NCBI RefSeq assembly: GCF_001425835.1
Contig: NZ_LMDP01000002.1
Coordinates: 714,828-778,827, forward strand
Direction: 5' to 3'
Length of the DNA: 64,000 bases
Origin: Afipia sp. Root123D2
GTDB lineage: Bacteria; Pseudomonadota; Alphaproteobacteria; Rhizobiales; Xanthobacteraceae
Shown: positions 53,596 through 61,985 of the stretch, in pieces
How positions within the stretch are numbered: position 1 is the stretch's first letter
How the letters are laid out: every line of letters begins with the position of its first letter
The notes under the pieces: model-generated
Told to the model about the DNA's origin: nothing
The model's input: only the letters and a program-made list of their open reading frames with translations
Databases searched by the model: none
Program-made: the position numbers and the translations under genes

Positions 53596-56258
53596 GCCGC
53601 CTGGTTCATTTGGGAGGTCTGCTCCTTGAGCGCAGCAATCAGTCCAGGCCGATCGAACTTCGCGACGTAATCGTGGAAGCCGACCTGGCGGCCGCGCTCG
53701 ATCGCCGCCGGGGACACCAGCGACGACAGCGCGATGATCGGCATTGTGTTCATGCGCTGATCGGCGCGGATCGCCTCGGCGAATTCGAACCCGTTCATCT
53801 CCGGCATTTCGATGTCGGTCAGGATCACGTCGAACTGGCGGCCGGAGCGCAACACGCCGAGCCCTTCGTTCGCGCTGGTGGCGGTGGACACGCTGTAACC
53901 CGCCGCCTTCAGCACCGGCGCCAGCATGTTGCGGAAGAAAGCCGAATCGTCGACCAGCAGAACCGATTGCGACGCCGCCGACGAACTCATCTCCTTGCGG
54001 GTGAACCAGTCGGCAAACGCCATCGGCAGGAAATGGCCGACGTCGATGACCTCGGTCGCCTGCCCCTTGACGACGGCGGATCCGAGAATGCCCTCCTGAT
54101 GGCTCGCGACTTCGATGTTGAGGTTTTCCTCGACGATATCGATGATCTCGTCGACCACGAGACCCATCGAACGGCCGTCGTCGACAAACACCAGGATCGG
54201 CTGCACGCCGGTATCGCGGATAGTCACGCCTTCGATCTGAACCAGCGGCATCAACTGTTCGCGGTACTGGACCATGTAGCGACCGTTGGAGAGTTCGATC
54301 TTGTCGACCGCGATCTCCTCGAGACGCGTGACCAGCGCCAGCGGCACCGCCTTCGGCCGTGACGAGCCGGCGCTGAAAACCAGCAGCGACGTCAGTTGAT
54401 CGACGGAGCCGGCCCGCGCCGCTGCGTTGTCGTCAGCGATATCGGTGTGCGCCGCGATCGACGTTCCGATCGACTGGGCGATACCGTTCGGATCGATGAT
54501 CATGATCACCGCGCCGTCACCCAGAATGGTATTGCCGGAGAACATTCCGATGTGGCGGAGCTTGGTGGACATCGGCTTGACGACGATTTCCTCGGTATGG
54601 AACACGCCATCGACCACGATGCCGAAGGTCTGGCTGCCGACCTGCATCACCACGATGAAGCCGTTCTCCGGATCGCTCGACGTGCCGTCGTCGATCTTGA
54701 GAAGCTTCTTCAAATGGAGCAGCGGCAGCAGCTTGTTGCGCAACCGCAGCACCGGCGTGTCCTTGATTCGCTCGATGCGATGTTCCGAGTTGGCGCGCGC
54801 GCGGACCAGTTCGACCACGGCGATCTGCGGAATCGCGAACCGCTCGCCGGCCGCTTCGACGATCAACGCGGAAACGATCGCAAGCGTCAGCGGAATCTTG
54901 ATCGTGAAACTCGATCCTTCACCCGGCACCGATTTGACGTCGATGGTGCCGCCGATCTGATCGATATTGGTCCGCACCACATCCATGCCGACGCCGCGGC
55001 CGGACACGCTGGTGATCGCGGCAGCCGTGGAGAATCCCGGCGCGAAGATGAACTTGTGAATCTGCGCCTCGGTCATCTTCTCGAGGTCGGCCTCGGTCGC
55101 GAGTCCGTTCGAGATTGCCTTGGCCTTGATCCGGTCGGTGTTCAAACCGCGACCGTTGTCGGCGATGCAGATGATGATGTGGCCGCCTTCATGATAGGCG
55201 GAGACGCGAATGGTGCCCTGCTCCGGTTTGCCCGCGGCAAGCCGTTCGGCACCGGACTCCAGGCCGTGGTCGGCGGAGTTGCGCACCATATGGGTGAGCG
55301 GATCCTTGATCAGGTCGAGCACCTGGCGGTCGAGTTCGGTGTCGGCGCCGTGCATTTCGAGTTCGATCTGCTTGCCGAGTTCGCTCGACAGGTCGCGCAC
55401 GATGCGCGGCAACTTCTGCCAGGCATTGCCGATCGGCTGCATCCGCGTCTTCATGACGCCTTCCTGCAGCTCGGCGGTCACGTTCGACAGCCGCTGCAGC
55501 GGCACCTTGAATTCGGTATCCTCGTTGCGGCGGCTGATCTCGAGAAGCTGGTTTCGGGTCAGCACCAGTTCCGACACCATCGTCATCAGGTGCTCGAGGG
55601 TATCGACATTGACGCGGATCGACTGGGTCGTGACCTTGTCGGCGTCGCCTGCGTCCATCTCGATCGCCGTCTTGCGCGCGGCCGGCTTCTTCGCGGGCTT
55701 TGGCGGTTCTTCCTTTGCGGCGACCGGCGCCAGCGGCGGCGCGGCAATCTCGATTGCGGTTTCCCGGAACGCGCGCTCCAGTTCGTCCAGCGACACTTCA
55801 CCCGGGCGCAGTTCGCGCTCCAGAGCTTGCGGAACCAGTGTCCCTTCCGTCGCGGCTGCCTTGGCCGGCGCCGGGGTTTTCATCCCTGCCTCGACCAGTT
55901 GTTCGAGCGCGCCGATCAGATCCGGATCGGATCCTTCCGGCTCTGCTTCGGTGGCTTCGAGTTGGGCAAGGATATCCTTGATCCTGTCGATGGTGGTCAG
56001 GATCAGCGAAACGGCTTCACCCGTGACCGGCATGCCGTCACGGAATTTACCCATCAGCGTCTCAGCGGCGTGAGCCAGTGCTTCCAGCCGGGGCAGACCG
56101 AGAAACCCGCAGGTCCCCTTGATCGTGTGAACGAGGCGGAAAATGTTATCCAGAATTTTCGCGTTATTCGGATCCTGTTCGAAGCGCACCAATTGATTGT
56201 CGACGGTGTCGAGACTCTCATTGGTCTCCGTCAGGAATTCTCGCAACAGATCGTCCAT
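53592..56258 (-). CDS. cheA: Chemotaxis histidine kinase CheA with C-terminal receiver domain
   Basis: An 888-residue CheA. Order: Hpt P1 domain (about 1-105, His in FRLVHTIKGTCGFLGL), a linker, the P3 dimerisation helices (about 215-285), the HATPase domain with N-box MVRNSADHGLES and G-boxes IADNGRGLNTD and GRGVGMDVVRTNI, then two CheW-like P5 domains (about 430-560 and 605-740), and a complete receiver at about 760-880 (VLLVDDSAFFRNML, Asp in VILTDIEMPEMNG). The extra receiver and second P5-like domain distinguish it from the enteric CheA; receiver fusions occur in alphaproteobacterial and gliding-type systems. It is the first gene of the cheAWYBR operon. Confidence 0.95.
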   Translation of the reverse strand: MDDLLREFLTETNESLDTVDNQLVRFEQDPNNAKILDNIFRLVHTIKGTCGFLGLPRLEALAHAAETLMGKFRDGMPVTGEAVSLILTTIDRIKDILAQLEATEAEPEGSDPDLIGALEQLVEAGMKTPAPAKAAATEGTLVPQALERELRPGEVSLDELERAFRETAIEIAAPPLAPVAAKEEPPKPAKKPAARKTAIEMDAGDADKVTTQSIRVNVDTLEHLMTMVSELVLTRNQLLEISRRNEDTEFKVPLQRLSNVTAELQEGVMKTRMQPIGNAWQKLPRIVRDLSSELGKQIELEMHGADTELDRQVLDLIKDPLTHMVRNSADHGLESGAERLAAGKPEQGTIRVSAYHEGGHIIICIADNGRGLNTDRIKAKAISNGLATEADLEKMTEAQIHKFIFAPGFSTAAAITSVSGRGVGMDVVRTNIDQIGGTIDVKSVPGEGSSFTIKIPLTLAIVSALIVEAAGERFAIPQIAVVELVRARANSEHRIERIKDTPVLRLRNKLLPLLHLKKLLKIDDGTSSDPENGFIVVMQVGSQTFGIVVDGVFHTEEIVVKPMSTKLRHIGMFSGNTILGDGAVIMIIDPNGIAQSIGTSIAAHTDIADDNAAARAGSVDQLTSLLVFSAGSSRPKAVPLALVTRLEEIAVDKIELSNGRYMVQYREQLMPLVQIEGVTIRDTGVQPILVFVDDGRSMGLVVDEIIDIVEENLNIEVASHQEGILGSAVVKGQATEVIDVGHFLPMAFADWFTRKEMSSSAASQSVLLVDDSAFFRNMLAPVLKAAGYSVSTATSANEGLGVLRSGRQFDVILTDIEMPEMNGFEFAEAIRADQRMNTMPIIALSSLVSPAAIERGRQVGFHDYVAKFDRPGLIAALKEQTSQMNQAA

Positions 56259-56426
56259 GAACCCAGCCTTCTGCCAAGAACGTGCAGCGCACGCTTTTCG
56301 GAATCAGGCCAGTCTCGGCGCAAAGCGTTTAATATTGGTTGAGTAATTCCAAAAGAAGGCTCTGAACAAAGGGATAATGGGCTTCCGCAAAGCCCGGAAC
56401 GACCCGTTAAGAAACGATGAAGGCGT

Positions 56427-57068
56427 TCAGGATGCGGTAATAGTCACTGCGCCAGGTTCTGACGCCACCGCGACCGACAGCCCGCAGGCCTGCGCCAGCA
56501 GCGCCGTGTAATGCGGCTGCACGGCGTGAGCCGTGACCGAGGCGGCATTCTCGACGCTGAGCTGTTCGACGAGATGCTGCGGCTCGCGCGCATACTGGCC
56601 GGCGGCGCGAACGCGGAAGCCCATCGTGTCACCCTCGCCGACCGGATCGGCAATCAGCTCGCCGCCGCGCGGGATCGACTGCTGCGCGATCACCAGCATG
56701 TTCAGCAGCAGCTTGACCCGGTTCTTCGCCATCAGCATGTGCGGCATATTCCACGTCAATGCGGTCCGGTCGTCCTGAAGATGGCCGCGGGCAACCTTCT
56801 GTGCCTCACCCAAGTCGATCTGGGTACCGGCCGAACCCGCAGCCCCGTAGGCGATCCGGCAAAACTGCAGCCGGGCGGAGGTGCTGCTCGCGCTTTTGCG
56901 GATCAGGTCGAGGGCGAATTCGCGGTCTTCCGCCTTGTTGCTGCTGTCCATCACCTCGAGACCATTGACGATCGCGCCCACCGGATTGATGAGATCGTGA
57001 CAGACCCGCGAGCACAGCAGCGCGGCGAGATCGAGAGCGTCGAGAGCTGAACCGGACGTGCCAGACAT
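56427..57068 (-). CDS. chpT: Histidine phosphotransferase ChpT
   Basis: A 213-residue ChpT. The dimerisation helix with phospho-His reads LAALLCSRVCHDLINPVGAIVNGLEVM, near residues 15-41, and is near-identical to other alphaproteobacterial ChpT proteins. The C-terminal half has a degenerate HATPase fold without ATP-binding boxes. ChpT passes phosphate from CckA to CtrA and CpdR. It lies just upstream of cheA and ends after a 168-base gap, and ctrA is 6 kb away in the same cluster. Confidence 0.9.
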   Translation of the reverse strand: MSGTSGSALDALDLAALLCSRVCHDLINPVGAIVNGLEVMDSSNKAEDREFALDLIRKSASSTSARLQFCRIAYGAAGSAGTQIDLGEAQKVARGHLQDDRTALTWNMPHMLMAKNRVKLLLNMLVIAQQSIPRGGELIADPVGEGDTMGFRVRAAGQYAREPQHLVEQLSVENAASVTAHAVQPHYTALLAQACGLSVAVASEPGAVTITAS

Positions 57069-57294
57069 ACGATTTTCCTGTTATCAGTTCATGCCATCAT
57101 GAGGACGGGGAGGATGACCGGAAAGGTCCGCGACATCGACGCCGCGAATCATGGATGTGCTGTAGTTTGATACACTGCGAACGTAGCCGCTGCCACCGGA
57201 GCGGGACGTGAACCACAGCCGGTTGAGGAACAATGAGGCAGTCAGCACGAAGGAATTCCCCCCAAAATGTCATTGTCCCGATGGACATTTGGCG

Positions 57295-58128
57295 ATGAAT
57301 GAAGCCGCTGCACCAGCGATCGACGCGCAAGCGGCGCTGGCACTGATCGAACCCCTCACCGACCTCGCAATTCAGGCGGGGACAGCAATTCTCGCCGTCA
57401 ACCGGCGCGCCATGTCGGTCGAGGGCAAGACCGACGGCTCGCCGGTCACCGAAGCCGACCTGGCCGCTGATCGCATCATCGCCGCGGGTCTGGAGAAACT
57501 GGCACCGGAGATTCCGACCCTTTCCGAAGAGCGGACGCATCTCGCGGCGCGGCCCTATACCGGCAGCTTCTTCCTGATCGATCCGCTCGACGGAACACGG
57601 GAGTTCGTCGCCGGCCGGAACGAATTCACCGTGAATATTGCGCTGGTGACCAACGGCACGCCTGTGCTCGGCATTGTCGGCGCCCCGGCGCTCGGCGCCG
57701 TCTGGCGCGGAGTGGTCGGTCACGGCGCGGAGCGATTGCTGGTCACGCGCGATATCCACGCGCGGTCGGCGCGGGCGATCCACACCCGCACTCACCCCGG
57801 CCCCGGAGCGCCCTGGATCGTCGCGGTCAGCCGGTCGCACCGCGACGAGCGGACCGAGGCCTTCATTGCCGAACGGCCGGGCGCGATCCGGCAGATCCTC
57901 GGCTCGGCCATCAAGTTCTGCCGCATCGCCGAGGGCGGAGCCGATATTTACCCGCGGCTGTCTCCGACCTCGGAATGGGATGTCGCGGCGGGGCATGCGG
58001 TGGTCTGCGCCGCCGGCGGCAAGATCACCGACAGCAAGGGCGCGCCACTGCGCTTCGGCGAGGCCCATGAGGGCTTTCTGGTCCCCGAATTCATCGCCTG
58101 GGGCGATCCGGCAGCGGCCGGTCAGTAG
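57295..58128 (+). CDS. cysQ: 3'(2'),5'-bisphosphate nucleotidase CysQ
   Basis: A 277-residue inositol-monophosphatase-fold enzyme that hydrolyses 3'-phosphoadenosine 5'-phosphate to AMP in sulfate assimilation. Metal-binding residues are in GSPVTEADLAADRII, LSEER and DPLDGTREFVAGRNEFTVNIAL, and the C-terminal Asp is in SEWDVAAGHAVV. I start it at the ATG at 57295; the frame is open back to 57208. It overlaps the convergent YHS gene by seven bases. Confidence 0.88.
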   Translation: MNEAAAPAIDAQAALALIEPLTDLAIQAGTAILAVNRRAMSVEGKTDGSPVTEADLAADRIIAAGLEKLAPEIPTLSEERTHLAARPYTGSFFLIDPLDGTREFVAGRNEFTVNIALVTNGTPVLGIVGAPALGAVWRGVVGHGAERLLVTRDIHARSARAIHTRTHPGPGAPWIVAVSRSHRDERTEAFIAERPGAIRQILGSAIKFCRIAEGGADIYPRLSPTSEWDVAAGHAVVCAAGGKITDSKGAPLRFGEAHEGFLVPEFIAWGDPAAAGQ

Positions 58129-58637
58129 TCGGAGAGCGTGGCACGGAGCTCGGGCCAGTTGGCCGCAGCCTCATCCTTGAAGTGCGACGGGTTGGCCGCG
58201 AAGGCGTCACGATGCTCCTCCCGGCTGAACAGATAGAGCCGGTCGCCGGAAATCAGCCAGACATTGAACCGGCCGGCAACGATCCGGCCTTCCGCCGCAT
58301 CGACCGGATCGTAGCCGCCAAATCGCGGGGCGTAGACGTCGGGATGCGCCAGAAAAAAGGTGCGATTGCCTTCGTTGCAGAACCGCCAGATCGCGCCCGC
58401 TTCCGAGGTCTCCACGCCCGGCTTTCCCAGGACCGGCTTACCATCGGTGAAATAGGCCACCGGATCATGACCGCCGATCGCAAGTCCGGTATGGCGGTCG
58501 ATCACCACCCGCTCGGTGGCCGCGGCGAATGCCTGCCCGGCCGACCCCGGCCAGACCGCCATGGTTGCTGGAATCGCGGCCGCCAGGGCGGCTATTCTGA
58601 GGCGATACCCTTGGTTTTTTTGCCGCCGTGCCGTCAT
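58122..58637 (-). CDS. Secreted YHS-domain protein
   Basis: 171 residues from the ATG at 58637. It has an N-terminal signal peptide (basic start, hydrophobic stretch, cleavage after AFAA). The YHS-like core is IGGHDPVAYFTDGKPVLGKPGVETSEAGAIWRFCNEGNRTFFLAHPDVYAPRFGGYD, a small domain thought to bind metal or to act in redox-associated periplasmic proteins; it contains one Cys. Function of this class is not established. Its end overlaps the cysQ stop. Confidence 0.8.
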   Translation of the reverse strand: MTARRQKNQGYRLRIAALAAAIPATMAVWPGSAGQAFAAATERVVIDRHTGLAIGGHDPVAYFTDGKPVLGKPGVETSEAGAIWRFCNEGNRTFFLAHPDVYAPRFGGYDPVDAAEGRIVAGRFNVWLISGDRLYLFSREEHRDAFAANPSHFKDEAAANWPELRATLSDY

Positions 58638-58751
58638 AGTTGATGCCGATAAACATTTGAGTCGGGGATGGGACCGCAATCTAGGCCAGGCTTCTCAGCA
58701 AGGCGTTAAGCGCGGGCCTCAAAGCCGTTCAATTGGTTCAAGAGGCTCTAC

Positions 58752-59327
58752 ATGACCTTTCTTTCGCGCCTTGCAGCCCTTGTTTTCGTGATTGCTCTGT
58801 CCTTCGCAGCGCCCGCCTCGGCGCAGCAGCGCGGAAGCGCTCCGCACACCTATGGCCCGGATGAACTGGTCGGCGCCGGCCACCGGTTTTTCGGTAACGT
58901 GTCGCGAGGACTTGCGTCGGTGATCGAGCGCGCGGTGAGCCAGTGGGGCCTGCCGAACGGCTATGTGCTGGGCGAGGAAGGCAGCGGTGCGTTCGTTGCG
59001 GGCCTGCGCTACGGCGAAGGCACGCTCTACACCAAGAATGCGGGCGATCTCAAAGTCTACTGGCAGGGCCCCTCGGTCGGCTTCGACTGGGGCGGTGACG
59101 GCGCGCGGACGATGGTGCTGGTCTATAATCTGCCGGCCACCGAGGCGATCTATCAGCGCTTCGCCGGCATCGACGGCTCGGCGTATTTCATCGGCGGCTT
59201 CGGCATGACCGCGCTGACCGCGAACAACATCGTGCTGGTGCCGATCCGCGCCGGCGTCGGCCTGCGGTTGGGCGCCAATATCGGCTATCTCAAGTTCACG
59301 CCGAACGCGACCTGGAATCCCTTCTGA
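58752..59327 (+). CDS. eipA: Envelope integrity protein EipA (DUF1134)
   Basis: A 191-residue periplasmic protein with a signal peptide (cleavage near ASAQ). The DUF1134 body runs GAGHRFFGNVSRGLASVIERAVSQWGLPNGYVLGEEGSGAFVAGLRYGEGTLYTKNAG and ends with the glycine-rich VPIRAGVGLRLGANIGYLKFTP. EipA of Brucella is a small beta-barrel-like protein needed for cell-envelope integrity and transcriptionally tied to CtrA/CcrM-dependent cell-cycle control. The assignment is by domain; no functional data apply to this organism. Confidence 0.88.
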   Translation: MTFLSRLAALVFVIALSFAAPASAQQRGSAPHTYGPDELVGAGHRFFGNVSRGLASVIERAVSQWGLPNGYVLGEEGSGAFVAGLRYGEGTLYTKNAGDLKVYWQGPSVGFDWGGDGARTMVLVYNLPATEAIYQRFAGIDGSAYFIGGFGMTALTANNIVLVPIRAGVGLRLGANIGYLKFTPNATWNPF

Positions 59328-59431
59328 CGCAAGGCGGCGTCACCCGCATGGTTTGCGTTATTCCGGCGTTCCACTGGCTTTTTCCCCCACCGCCAAGGTA
59401 ATAAGAGGCAGTTTCCGCGGGGAGTACGTCC

Positions 59432-60682
59432 ATGGTCGAAACGATCATGTATCTGGCCATCGGCTTTATGATCTCGATGCTGTTCGGGCTCATGATCATG
59501 CCGCTCGTTCACAACCGCGCGGTGCGCCTGACGACCAAACGCCTCGAGGCCGCGACGCCGTTGTCGATGGCGGAAATCCAGGCCGACAAGGACCAGTTGC
59601 GCGCCGAATTCGCGATGTCCGCGCGCCGGCTCGAAATGAGCGTCGAGCAGCTCAAGAACAAGACAATCAGCCAGTCCGCCGAACTCGGCAAGAAATCCGA
59701 CGCCATCAACCGGCTCAAGATCGAACTCGGCGAGAAGAACGCCGCGATCTTTTCGCTTGAGGCGCGCGAGAAGGCGCTTCGCGATCAGTTGCGCGGGACC
59801 GAACAGGACTTCAGCGCCAAGGCCGAAGCGCTGCAAAGCGCGGAACAGGCGTTGACCAGCAAGCAGCACGAACTGGCGCGGCTGACGCACGAACTGAGCG
59901 ATCGCTCGAGCACCGCCGAAAGCCGCCAGGTCGAACTGATCGCCGTGCGCACGCAAGTCGACGAGCTTCAGGCCCGCGTGCATGACGCCGAAAAGGAATT
60001 CACCGAAACCGAACAACGTCTCGCCGAACAGCGCGGCCAGTTCGATTCAACGAGCCGCGATCTCGGCGAGGCCCGCTCGCGCGTGGAAAATCTGACCGTC
60101 CGCGTTGCCGATCTCGATCACGAACTGACGACACGATCGAAGGAGGCGGAAACGCTGGCGAGCCGGATCGGCGATCTTGAAAGCAAGCTGGCCGCGCAGG
60201 GCAAGATGCTGACCGAGCGTGAGCATGAAATCGGCTTGCTGCGGCAACAGGCGGAAACCGCAAAACAGACCGAGCAGACGCTCCGCGGCGAGATCGCGGC
60301 TGCGCTGGCGAAATCCGCGATGATGGACCGGCTTCAGGCCGAGAAGGCTGCCATCGAGGATCAACTGATCGCGGTGCGCGATGAGAGAACCCGGCTGCAG
60401 CGCGAAGTCGGCGCGACGCAGCAACAGGGAGACCCCGCTGAGAACGCCCTGCTGCGCGAACGCATCAATGACATCGCGGCCGAGGTCGCGCGGCTGGGCG
60501 CGACGCTGGAAGGACCGGATTCGCAGATCGAGGCGATTCTGGCTTCCGAACCCGCCAAACCGGCGATCAGCGCCATCGTCAAAGGTTCGGCCACGAGCGG
60601 CGCGTCCGCCGAGGCGCACGGCACCCTGGCACAGCGCATCCGCGCCCTGCAGGACAAGGCCCGAACCCGTCAGGCCAGCTAA
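59432..60682 (+). CDS. Membrane-anchored coiled-coil protein
   Basis: A 416-residue protein. A single membrane segment (TIMYLAIGFMISMLFGLMIMPLV, residues 4-26) precedes a coiled coil running almost to residue 330. Repeats are rich in Glu, Lys, Ala and Leu, with heptads such as LEAREKALRDQL and LESKLAAQGKMLTEREHEIGLLRQQ. A short C-terminal tail with a basic end follows. No enzyme motif is present. It might be a scaffold at the envelope. I recognise no named family, although similar proteins are common in related genera. Confidence 0.7.
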   Translation: MVETIMYLAIGFMISMLFGLMIMPLVHNRAVRLTTKRLEAATPLSMAEIQADKDQLRAEFAMSARRLEMSVEQLKNKTISQSAELGKKSDAINRLKIELGEKNAAIFSLEAREKALRDQLRGTEQDFSAKAEALQSAEQALTSKQHELARLTHELSDRSSTAESRQVELIAVRTQVDELQARVHDAEKEFTETEQRLAEQRGQFDSTSRDLGEARSRVENLTVRVADLDHELTTRSKEAETLASRIGDLESKLAAQGKMLTEREHEIGLLRQQAETAKQTEQTLRGEIAAALAKSAMMDRLQAEKAAIEDQLIAVRDERTRLQREVGATQQQGDPAENALLRERINDIAAEVARLGATLEGPDSQIEAILASEPAKPAISAIVKGSATSGASAEAHGTLAQRIRALQDKARTRQAS

Positions 60683-60793
60683 AAAGCCCATTTGACGCCA
60701 TTTATATCGCCCCGCCGAGGCCGCGCTTGACACCCTGCCTCCCGGCTTCGTAAATCGCGGCTTCAAAACCGGACTGACCCCAGCGGAAGTCCC

Positions 60794-60868
60794 GGGCGCA
60801 TAGCTCAGCGGGAGAGCGTTCCCTTCACACGGGAGAGGTCCAAGGTTCGATCCCTTGTGCGCCCACCA
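60794..60868 (+). tRNA. tRNA-Val (CAC)
   Basis: A 75-base cloverleaf with encoded CCA. The acceptor GGGCGCA pairs with TGCGCCC, the D arm is GCTC/GAGC, the anticodon stem TTCCC/GGGAG (one T-G wobble) holds the loop TTCACAC (anticodon CAC), and the T arm is CAAGG-TTCGATC-CCTTG. Confidence 0.93.
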
Positions 60869-60914
60869 TTAGTTTCAGCGGCCGATCGGCCGCGTGTCTC
60901 CGCCGGGATCATCC

Positions 60915-61352
60915 ATGACCGACATGACCGACAATTCGACCGCGACCGGCCGCTTCGACATCGAAGCCATTGCCAATGCCTTGCCGGAAACCGCGACGAC
61001 ACTGCTCGTCGACACCTATCTGACCAACCGGCCCGAGGCGAGTGCGCGGGTGTTCCGGGTCTATCGCCCGACGCCGCCGCACTATCACGCGACCTGCGAC
61101 GAATATCTCTACGTCTTTTCCGGGCGGGGAACGTTCTGGATGGGCGACGCCTCGACCAAAGCCGAGTTCAGTCCCGGTCAGTTGCTGTTCTTCAAGCGGG
61201 GCACCGTGCATGCGATGCCCGAGCTGTTCGATCATCCTGTGGTGTTTTTATCGATCGACACGCCGCGCCGGGAGCCGACGGACATCATCTTTGTCGATCC
61301 GAAGGATGGCTCGCCGGAAACGTTCATGGCCCGCAATGCAGGCGCGGAATAA
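60915..61352 (+). CDS. Cupin-domain protein
   Basis: A 145-residue single-cupin protein from the ATG at 60915. Motif 1 is PPHYHATCDEYLYVFSGRG, and motif 2 is PGQLLFFKRGTVHAMPEL. Two His and one Glu in motif 1 plus a His in motif 2 would chelate a metal ion. No enzyme activity can be assigned. It lies alone downstream of tRNA-Val and converges on the pilin gene. Confidence 0.8.
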   Translation: MTDMTDNSTATGRFDIEAIANALPETATTLLVDTYLTNRPEASARVFRVYRPTPPHYHATCDEYLYVFSGRGTFWMGDASTKAEFSPGQLLFFKRGTVHAMPELFDHPVVFLSIDTPRREPTDIIFVDPKDGSPETFMARNAGAE

Positions 61353-61406
61353 ACCCTGCCGCACACCAGCGCCGTGCCGTGGACGCACGAAACAAATACG
61401 GCGGCG

Positions 61407-61568
61407 CTATTTCAGATACGTGCCGACGGTGGTGAAGGTCGAACTCATCGTCGTGCCGAGGCCATTGACCGCGGCAATGATGCCCAGCGCCAGTCCAGCC
61501 GCAATCAGGCCGTACTCGATCGCTGTGGCTCCAGACTCGTTTTGCAGGAAACGTCGGATCGTCGGCAT
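61407..61568 (-). CDS. Flp/Fap-type pilin
   Basis: A 53-residue pilin precursor from the ATG at 61568; upstream frame codons are unlikely. The leader PTIRRFLQNESG ends at the prepilin cleavage site, followed by ATAIEYGLIAAGLALGIIAAV, the Flp signature with Glu5 and Tyr6. It would be exported by a Tad (tight adherence) apparatus. No cpa/tad genes are in the window, so it is either an orphan or part of a locus beyond the window. Confidence 0.88.
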   Translation of the reverse strand: MPTIRRFLQNESGATAIEYGLIAAGLALGIIAAVNGLGTTMSSTFTTVGTYLK

Positions 61569-61705
61569 CGGCTGTCCTCGCTGCGCGATTTTCGCACATG
61601 GCAACATTGTGGCGCGAGGGTTTCGCGCGATCGCGGATAACCTATCGAAAAGAACCTGCCGAAAATTTAACTCAACCTGACAGTGATACCGTCGTTTAAG
61701 GCCTG

Positions 61706-61921
61706 TCAGGTCCGGGACCGCAGCGCCAGCAACGCGAGCAGCTTGAGCCGTTCGGGATCGCGCTCGCCCTGCGATGTCAGGTCGACGATGTTTTTGGCGA
61801 GGGTCTGAACGTGTCCCGACGACACCGGCTCGGGCAATGTTTCCACCGCCTCGTTCAGCGCCCTGGTCATCATCGCGATGGTATCGGGACTGAATGATGT
61901 CCCCTGGAAGACCGTCATCAC
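61706..61921 (-). CDS. Small hypothetical protein
   Basis: A 71-residue helical protein. No hydrophobic segment or motif stands out; SGHVQTLAKNIVDLTSQGERDPERLKLLALLAL is the most regular part. Codon use looks normal for this genome, so it is probably real. Function unknown. It lies just downstream of the thiamine-diphosphate enzyme gene. Confidence 0.55.
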   Translation of the reverse strand: MMTVFQGTSFSPDTIAMMTRALNEAVETLPEPVSSGHVQTLAKNIVDLTSQGERDPERLKLLALLALRSRT

Positions 61922-61985
61922 CCCTCCTCCGTGGGACTATCCTGCCTGTTCAGCAGGATAACCGCACGAAAGAAGGCAGGTTCCG

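Noticed and set aside
54396-56342. Long plus-strand frame of 648 codons opposite cheA
   Set aside because: It is the antisense shadow of cheA, whose domains are complete and continuous; the antisense product has no domain and an odd composition.
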